A DNA stretch of 64,000 nt from Anaeramoeba flamelloides. Its lineage: Eukaryota; Metamonada; Anaeramoebidae. Below the pieces are notes generated by a model that was given only the letters and a program-made list of their open reading frames with translations, did not search any database and was not told the DNA's origin. This document shows positions 57,006 through 64,000 of the stretch, piece by piece. The position numbers and the translations under genes are program-made. The DNA is taken from positions 9,763,001 to 9,827,000 of the forward strand of contig JANTQA010000015.1 in the NCBI GenBank assembly GCA_027625915.1. Direction: 5' to 3'. Numbering within the stretch: position 1 is the stretch's first letter; each line of letters opens with the position of its first letter.

Positions 57006-58840
57006 CTTTTTGCTTTTTTAAGTATTTAGAAAGTATAAGGGATAAACAATCATTACACGAATTAATAACCTTGCTATGATTAGATCTTAAGCAAATTGAA
57101 CGAAACTGAGGAAAATTAAACAAACTGAACTGAACTGAACTGAACTGAACTGTAGCGAAATGAAATGATTTTAAACCAACCGAGTTGAACTGATTCGACC
57201 TTACGTACAATCCGTCAATTCTGTACTTGGGCTGGTTGTTGAATACTGTTGTTGTGTCATTTTATTTTGCTGGGGTTTTGTGAAAATAAGATTTGGGAAA
57301 CTTGCAATAAAAAAAAAAGAAACCCAACTCAAAGCAACTAAAAAGAAAATTTCGAAAACAATTTCTTATTCTTAAAACCTCAGCACTTTATAGATGTAAC
57401 TGATCTATAAAGTTCCAAATTAAAAATTTAATTAAGTAACCTATTTCATTTGATCTGTAGTTGGTCAAATATTTAAATCTCTTTATTAAATAAATTAGGG
57501 TGGCGATCCAGAAATTTTCGACATAAAAGGAAACAACCAACAACCCATTCAGCACACTAGGGTTACAAAAAAAAACTTTTTAATGGAGTTTTTACTTTTT
57601 TTTTATTTATTTTTTTTACTCTTTTTTATTTAACAGAGAGGATACTGATGAGTTGTTCATAAAAATGAATACAAAAGAAATATACGACATCAAAATAGAA
57701 TATTTTCCGACTAATATGACCCAGCACGCTATAAGAGAAAATGAATTAAAATCAAAGTTTAAATAGCAAGTCATTCAACTCACCAGAAACATGTATCCTC
57801 TCAATATTACTATTATTTTTATATCTTAATTTTTTTTCTTAATTTTTTTACCACTCTTCATTTTTTATTCTTTTTTTTTATTCTCTTCTTCTTTTTTTTA
57901 GAAAACTAAATTGAGTTTAAAATACTTCTAATGACTGTAATTAATAGGGTTCTTTTGACTACTCTTTGAATTAGGAGGCACAAATTTAGTCACTTCAAAA
58001 ATCTCTCTTTAACAGATTAAGAGCTCTTGAGCACTTAACCCTTACCAATAAATCCACTCTCTTTCATTTCTTGCTTTTTGTTTCTCTTTTTCTTGTACTT
58101 GTTTAGAAATAATTTTCTTTCTTTTCATTTTTTTAAAGGAAAGCTATCATACGAGTTATAATCTTTCCTACATTATAGTTAGAATAAAAAACACAAAATA
58201 AATTTAGTGTTTCAGGACGTGTCGTCAAGTGTCTTAGAGTGTCGTAGAGTACCTAGGTTTTCCCGAATTCAAAAAAATAGAGTAAAATAAAAGATTTAAC
58301 TCATTTTTTTAAACTCAAGAAAACCTAACGGCGGTTTTCCAGAATTCAAAAGAATAGAGTAAAATCTTTTAAATTTTGATCAATTCTTTTAAATTCTGGA
58401 AAAGCTAACAGTGGTTTTTTTAATTTGAGAAATAAAATAAAAGATTTAACTCAATTTTTTTAAATTCTGGAAAACCTAACAGCGGTTTTCTTGGGTTTTT
58501 TGTTTCATCTGTGAAGTGTTCTAGGTTTTTTTGAGGTTTTCTATTTTATTTCGAAAATCTATTGATTTTCGTTAGGTTTTTTTTACTTTTTGAAATAAAC
58601 TGAAAATTAAAAAAATTTTAGGTTTATTCCAAAAAGTTAAAAACAACCTAGAACACTTCACAAATAAATAGAAAACTCAAAAAAACCTAACCAAAATCTA
58701 TTGATTTTCCAAATAAACAGAAAACTCAAGATAAGCTAACAAAGTTTTTTTTTAATTTAAGAAATAAACTGAAAATTAAAAAAAAAAACTAACGGCAAAC
58801 GTGAGGTAATTTTGCTGAATCTCCTCTCTTTCATAATAAT
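57006..58840 (-). mobile_element. Foldback / LINE-5'-region repeat, copy E
   Basis: The best-preserved long copy. A (CTGAA)n pentamer at 57121-57151 is followed by the leader shared with copies A and C, then GTGTCGTCAAGTGTCTTAGAG, repeated GGAAAACCTAACGGCGGTTTTCC palindromes, and a large foldback at 58480-58740 (GTGAAGTGTTCTAGGTTTTTT / complement). It ends next to CTCCTCTCTTTCATAATAATT. It is contiguous with the LINE ORF start, so it may be that LINE's 5' region. Confidence 0.6.
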
Positions 58841-59872
58841 TAAAAAAAAAAAAAAAAAAAAAAATCAATTTTTTTTCTTTGGGGATCTGTTTGTTGATCA
58901 ATAAAAATTTTACGAGTTCAAAAAGAATTTTTAATTCTCTTAAAATGTCAAATATTATACCGAAAATACATTTTAATCGTAGGAGTAAGATAATTCTCAC
59001 GATTCATTATTTTATTGTGATTTTTTTAAACTCAATACTGAATTGAAATACAAATTGTCAATTACTTATTCTAAAATATTAAATACAATGTTATTATATA
59101 AAAGTTTGAAGTATTTTGATCATACAAAGTGTTTAAATAATAATTGTAATCTAACAATATGTTTAAGTAAAACGAACGTTGTGCATTTTTATGTTAATAC
59201 TCTAAAGTTTGTTTCAAAAAAAAAAAAAACTTGACAATTTCAATGAGGAAAAAGAAAACGAAACTTAAGTAGAGTTGAAATTTCTAATAAAAATAATTTT
59301 TTTTTGATTGTTTCGTTATTAAAGTTTTTAAAAGTGCAAAAAACGATTTTTAATGAAAGTTTTAGGGTTTTATTATCTCACCGAATAACAAAAATATAAA
59401 AATTGCCAATTAACTTTTTTAATGAAAGAACGAAATAGTTGTATTTTTTGGAGTTGGAAATAAGGACATGGAAAGATAATTCTTGAATTAAAAACCAACA
59501 ACACAGCAATCAATTATTTCACTTTGATAATACAATACCAAAATTCTCTGATAAAAAAAAAGTTCTCTGATAAAAAAAAAAGTTTGAAATAAAATTCTCA
59601 ATTTCATTTTTTGATATTTTACAAAATTTTATATGTTCATATTTGTAAAAGTTAAAAATTTTCAATTTTTTTTGGGGTATTTGAACTTAAGATCACCAAT
59701 ACAATTTTCAATAAAGAACAAAATAATTGAATCGTGGAGTCTGTTGTCATGAGATTACCCCCTTAATTGAAATATAATATTAGTATTTATTAATTGAAAG
59801 AATTTATTACAAATTATTTGATTTTTTTTTAAATTAAAAAAAAAAAAAAAAAAAGAAAAATTAAAAATTTAC

Positions 59873-60025
59873 AGTCATGAAAATATTAAATGTATCAGAT
59901 CCACGAGTAATATTATCATTTCTTAGCAAATATTTTGCTGAGAGATTATTAATATGTCTATCTGCTAAATCCAAATTTCTTGATTTTTCTAAAAAGCGTG
60001 ATGCTTCTTCTGTATCGCCCACATG
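59873..60025 (-). CDS. NAA15: NAA15, short internal exon (51 codons)
   Basis: On the minus strand the acceptor AATAATAG (60026-60027) and donor ACT|GTAAAT (59871-59872) bound exactly 51 codons in phase 0 at both ends. The peptide HVGDTEEASRFLEKSRNLDL, then ADRHINNLSAKYLLRNDNI, corresponds to the NAA15 segment HAGNIKEAARWMDEAQALD, then TADRFINSKCAKYMLKAN. This is convincing in spite of the exon's size and isolation in 7 kb of noncoding DNA. Confidence 0.88.
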
Positions 60026-60957
60026 CTATTATTTTGTTAATTTTTTTGTTATTTATTTATTTTTGATTTTTTAAGATTATTAATAAATCAACATGTTGAA
60101 ATTTCCATTTAAATTAATTTTTTTTAATGTTTTTTTATTTGAATTATTTTATTAAAATCGATTTTTATTTACTGTTTGACGAATTAGCATTTTAAAACTT
60201 TCTTGTTCAAGTTCTGAAATCAATTTGTTTTTTTCAAAAAACAAAAAAATTTATTTTCATAATTCTGAAATAATTATTAAGAGAAATTGTGAATTGATTT
60301 TGATAAAGATTAATCAATATTATTATTTTAATTTATATGAATTGATTTTTGAGATTTTATATGAATTAAAACACTTTTATCGTTTAATTTAAAAAATTTA
60401 ACCCAATTTCAAATATTATGATACATAAAATATTTTTTGATAATATCTGCATTGTTCTATTTTCAAAAAAGATTAACCAAAAAAAAAACAAAATAAATTG
60501 TCTATTGTTGAGAGAACCAATCCTTTTTTCAAAAATTTACAACAAATGAACATTTAATAACTATCTATTTTTTGTATAAAGGTTAATTTTATCACTCTAG
60601 GACTTTATTTGAAATTAATTCGTATTACATTTCAAAATAAAATAATAAAAATAATAGAGAAAATAAAAAAAGGTGTTTATATCAATTTTTATAATAAAAT
60701 TTCTCATTTATATTTTTCACTGATTAAAAATTAAGAGTTAAAAAATATAATCTTTTCTTTTTGATTGACCATTCTCTGAAAAAAATCCAAAAATTTGGAT
60801 GAAAGAATTAATCAAGATAAAAAATAATAAGCAATTAAAGAATAATATATTTGGTATTATTCAAAATAAAGACTCATTATTTGTCTTATCATTGGTTAAT
60901 GATAAAGAAAATTATGACTCTTGTTATATAATTTCTAACAAAAATTTAGAAATATGG

Positions 60958-61400
60958 GGTCGTTACCGTCAAGTGTCAGTAGAGTTTAGTAGTGCCTAGG
61001 TTTTTTTTTTATTGAAAAGAATAGAGGAAAATCATGGATTTTACTCAATTCTTTTAAATTCTGGAAAAGCTAACGGCGGTTTTTTTTAATTTTTGAAATA
61101 AAAATTTAAAAAATTTTCTTTTCATTTCAAAAATTAAAAAAAATCTAAAGGTGATTTTCTTGAGGTTTTCTGTTTTATCTGTGAAGTGTTCTAGGTTTTT
61201 TTGAGGTTTTCTATTTTATTTGTGAAATGTTCTAGGTTTTTTTTGCTTTTTAAAATAAACAGAAATTTTAATAAATTTTCGGTTTATTTCAAAAATTAAA
61301 AAACCTAACGAAAATTTATTGATTTAACAAATAAACAGAAAACTCAAGAAAAGCTAACTGATGTAAGATGAAATTAATCCCCCCTCCCTTCAAAATAATA
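60958..61400 (-). mobile_element. Foldback repeat, copy F
   Basis: Starts CGTTACCGTCAAGTGTCAGTAGAG, contains GGAAAAGCTAACGGCGGTTTT and the GTGAAGTGTTCTAGGTTTTTT arm, and ends GCTAACTGATG...CCCTCCCTTCAAAATAATAAT. It lacks the long leader of copies A, C and E. Confidence 0.55.
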
Positions 61401-61405
61401 ATAAT

Positions 61406-61446
<41 letters not shown>
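61398..61446. repeat. Compound (AAT)n(TA)n microsatellite
   Basis: Five to six AAT units run into about 16 TA units at the border of foldback copy F. Confidence 0.85.
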
Positions 61447-61448
<2 letters not shown>

Positions 61449-63310
61449 CTTTTAATCAATTTAAAATTTGAATCGAACCTTTTAATAAAATAATAAATAC
61501 GGAATAATTTTTAATTTTAGATTAGTTTATATTTCAAATCGATAAATTTTTTGATTAAAATTTTGATATTTTTATAAAGAAACGAATATTTCATTTTTTT
61601 TGGAAAATATTTTTTTAAAAAATTTGTTTCTACATTTCAATTTCTTTTGCATTTTTTGTTTAATTTTAAAGTGGAATTTTAAAATTAAGTTTGAAGAGGA
61701 ATTTTTTCTCAAAATTTAATAAATATGTTATCTTCAATAATTATAGTTTGAATCGATAAGAACTAACCTGATAATTATTAATAGTTGTTTTTTCATAAAA
61801 ACTTGATTAAAAATCATTTAGATAATTAAATTTTTTCTGTTTTTTTCAAAAGTGAAAATTCTGATTTTAATAGTTTAAGACTTTTGTAATCAACAAAATA
61901 AAAAACAATGCAATTTTTTTTTTAATTTCAATAATTTATTTTTAAACTTTTTGAATTCTTTTTTTACTGTTAAATTTTTTGGGATATATATATATATATA
62001 AATCTATATATGTATGTGTTTGTGTACTGAAAGGTTTGTTTTTAAATTTATTTTTTTTTATAATTTCATTTTTTTCAAAGATCAAAGTCTTTTATCAATG
62101 AATTTAAATCAAATCTTCTTCGTATTCCCAAAAAAAATAAAAATCCAATAATTTCCTTTTTAACAATAAACAAGAAATTTTGATTCAAAGATTATATTTT
62201 ATAAAGTATGAAAACATGATATTTTACCCCTATTAAAACTCTTGCGAGGAAAACCAATTTAATTAAATTTCAAAAAATAAAAATGTTCAGGTTACGAAAA
62301 TTTCAAAGTTTATCTTTTTGGATACTTCCTTATAAAATTAATTCAGAATTAATAAAACACCGATGTGATTAAATTGATCTGTGAGAAATAAAAATCAAAA
62401 AGCAATCATAATTTGTGATTCTGTGATTTCCTTTTCAAAACGAAATTGAAAAATATACTATATTCTTTTTAACTTTTAGAATGAAGGATCTTTAAGATTT
62501 TATTGTTTTTTTTGGTTTTGTTTTAATGTTTGATTTTTCAAGGTAAGTAAATTGCTTAAAAACAAAAAAATTTTGTTTTTAAAAATTAATTTTATTTTCA
62601 AACTTCTCCAAACATTTTTAAAGACAAAGTTTGTAGATCTTGGCTGTTTTTTTTAAACATAATGTTCCTGTGTTAAAGTTAATTTATGAAGGGATTTTAT
62701 TGAATTTTCTCAGGAGGACAAATTAAAATTTCTAATACAAACACCCTTTGGATTTTGAATATGAAAAGCCTATATAATTTGAGAAGATAACAAAAAAGAA
62801 TTTTGAGATATTTCACATTTACAATTAGCAATTTCTGCTGAAGACCTGAAAATTGCTAACTTTGGTGTTTTCTCGCCTTTTTTTATTTTTTTTTTTTTCA
62901 CAAAAGTTCTTTAGTAACATTAACTGGCATTTGGTATCTTTTGCTTTCTATAATAACTCTTAATAGATTTTCTATTAAGAGTTATTTGTTAATAAGATTC
63001 AATTTAAACCTTCCGATTAGAAAAAATAGTTTTTGATACATTGGAAAAGTTAACATATTTTAAATTTATTCCTTTTCAAAATTAAAATCAAGTTAACTCA
63101 AGTATATTTAACTTGTGGTGATTTTCTGAATTCTTTTTGGTTGAGGTGGGGCTTTTCTTTTTCTCAGAATCCACAAAATATGACAAAATATTTAATTTTA
63201 CAATTTTGTACAAAAAAAAAATGTAATGATTTCCAATAAAACTTCCACTCTTTGAATACACTTTTATAAAATTTAAATATTAAAATAAAAAATATAATTA
63301 AGATACTTAC

Positions 63311-63987
63311 TTTAAATAATCGGCCTTTGAAGTTATACAAATCAACTAAAGTTGGTGTATGTTCTATAGCTTTATCAAGATATTCAAAAGAAAGGGTATA
63401 CTTTTCTAATCTATCATAATGCTGGGCAAGATAGAAGTAAATCCATAAAAGCGAAGCACGAGATTCTTCAAGAAGCATGACATTTTTTTTCAATTCTTCG
63501 TCTTTAATCAATTCAAATTGTCTTGATTCTAAATGTTTTTGAAATTCAATAAGAGTTTCTTGGATAATTAAGATTTTTTTTGAAACTTTTTCAACTTTTG
63601 AAGGTCTGTATAAGGATAATAAATTTGAAAAGATACTTGGAATTCCTTTTTTTAATTGCGGAATGATAAATGAAATAAATTTATTTTTGAAATCTTGATC
63701 AAATGCTATTTCTAATTGTTTTTTTTTAATTAATAATGATTGTGGATATTTATCATTTAATTCTTGATAGAAGTTTTGTAATTTCACTAAACGATCAGAA
63801 TCTAATTCTTCAATTTTTTCATTATTATTCAATAATCCCTTTGAAATTTCTAAACCCTTTATATATTCAATTTGATCTGGATTTTGCTCCAAAAGTAAAT
63901 AATACATTTTTTCTGCTCTCTGTTTATTTCCTAATTTTAAAAAGTATCTTGCTTTTTTCTCTTTCCAAAGTAATTTGTTTGTAATGA
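63311..63987 (-). CDS. NAA15: NAA15, TPR-containing exon at the window edge (5' part outside)
   Basis: Minus strand. The open frame continues upstream of the ATG at 63907 (ITNKLLWKEKKARYFLKLGN, KQRAEKMYYLLLEQNPDQIE) to a TTTTTACAG acceptor at 63988, so the exon is internal and the gene's start lies right of the window. Diagnostic NAA15 sequences are LLLEQNPDQIEYIKGLE, IFSNLLSLYRPSKVEKV, and LLWIYFYLAQHYDRLEKYTL followed by SFEYLDKAIEHTPTLVDLYN. The exon ends ..GRLFK|GTAAGT in phase 0. Together the three visible exons give about 655 residues, close to the C-terminal three-quarters of the usual 860-residue protein. Confidence 0.9.
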
Positions 63988-64000
63988 CTGTAAAAATTTT

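Larger units (their letters stand above)
56192..59872 (-). other. NAA15 intron, 3.7 kb, containing mobile DNA
   Basis: It runs from the donor GTAAAT on the minus strand at 59872 to the acceptor ATATAG at 56192. It contains a LINE remnant (56400-57005) and a foldback copy (57006-58840). A tandem TCTCTGATAAAAAAAAA(A)GT duplication lies at 59545-59583. Confidence 0.8.
60026..63310 (-). other. NAA15 intron, 3.3 kb, containing a foldback repeat
   Basis: It begins with the donor GTAAGTATCT at 63310 (minus strand). No exon-like island is seen inside. It holds foldback copy F (60958-61400) and (AAT)n/(TA)n arrays. Confidence 0.8.

Noticed and set aside
57121-57151. Telomere-like pentamer array (CTGAA)n
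   Set aside because: Only five to six units inside a transposon copy and present in degenerate form in other copies; not a telomere.
58776-59000. Minus-strand hydrophobic ORF
   Set aside because: It lies at the edge of a foldback repeat and an A-run and has no domain; part is simply FFFFFFF from poly-A.

Overview
The window is nuclear DNA of a very AT-rich unicellular eukaryote. Evidence: genes interrupted by GT..AG introns whose phases match across the junctions, signature eukaryotic proteins (eIF2-alpha-kinase-like kinase, LisH-RasGEF, DENN protein, ML/NPC2-like protein, IMPACT, NAA15), long Asn/Lys homopolymer inserts in proteins, long A/T runs, and TAA, TAG and TGA all used as stops. A RasGEF with coiled coil and LisH plus a DENN protein and Lys/Asn-rich inserts suggests an amoeba (an Anaeramoeba-, Dictyostelium- or Entamoeba-like lineage). 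That placement is inference. I see no operons, rRNA, CRISPR or convincing tRNA, and no promoter motif shared by the genes.

Layout: 1-120 repeat fragment; 2119-4141 PEK/eIF2-alpha-kinase-like gene (+, 2 exons); 4775-5715 TTAA-flanked transposon-like element; 7143-9404 string of exon-like islands (+, unidentified); 10008-21568 five-exon RasGEF gene (+) with introns up to 4.1 kb that hold repeats; 22552-22750 TA-flanked MITE; 23602-24595 broken Lys-rich coding region; 24.6-26.3 kb almost pure A/T with a tRNA-like sequence; 26353-28769 hAT transposase pseudogene broken by four MITEs, one nested in another; 31.0-31.9 kb exon-like islands (-); 32521-33075 secreted ML-domain protein (+, 2 exons); 33-39.6 kb mostly empty, with a decayed MITE and a UBC-like fragment; 39678-40580 IMPACT/YIH1 (-); 41.7-45.4 kb repeats and a LINE 3' fragment; 45963-48656 DENN protein (-); 48.9-49.9 kb broken coding region (+); 50385-51676 long inverted repeat; 53500-54733 second TTAA-flanked element; 55049 to the right edge, NAA15 (-), with three exons visible, separated by 3.7-kb and 3.3-kb introns that contain a LINE remnant and foldback repeats.

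Functional themes: the eIF2-alpha-kinase-like protein and IMPACT both belong to the translational stress response (IMPACT/YIH1 antagonises GCN1-dependent activation of GCN2). RasGEF and DENN proteins activate Ras and Rab GTPases. NAA15 is the ribosome anchor of the NatA N-terminal acetyltransferase. The ML protein is a predicted secreted or lysosomal lipid binder. These genes look independently transcribed.

The most distinctive part of the window is its mobile DNA: at least three families of small DNA elements (TA-MITE, TTAA-TIR element, long-IR element), a LINE family whose 5' region seems to consist of foldback sequence, and an hAT relic that records the order of insertions.
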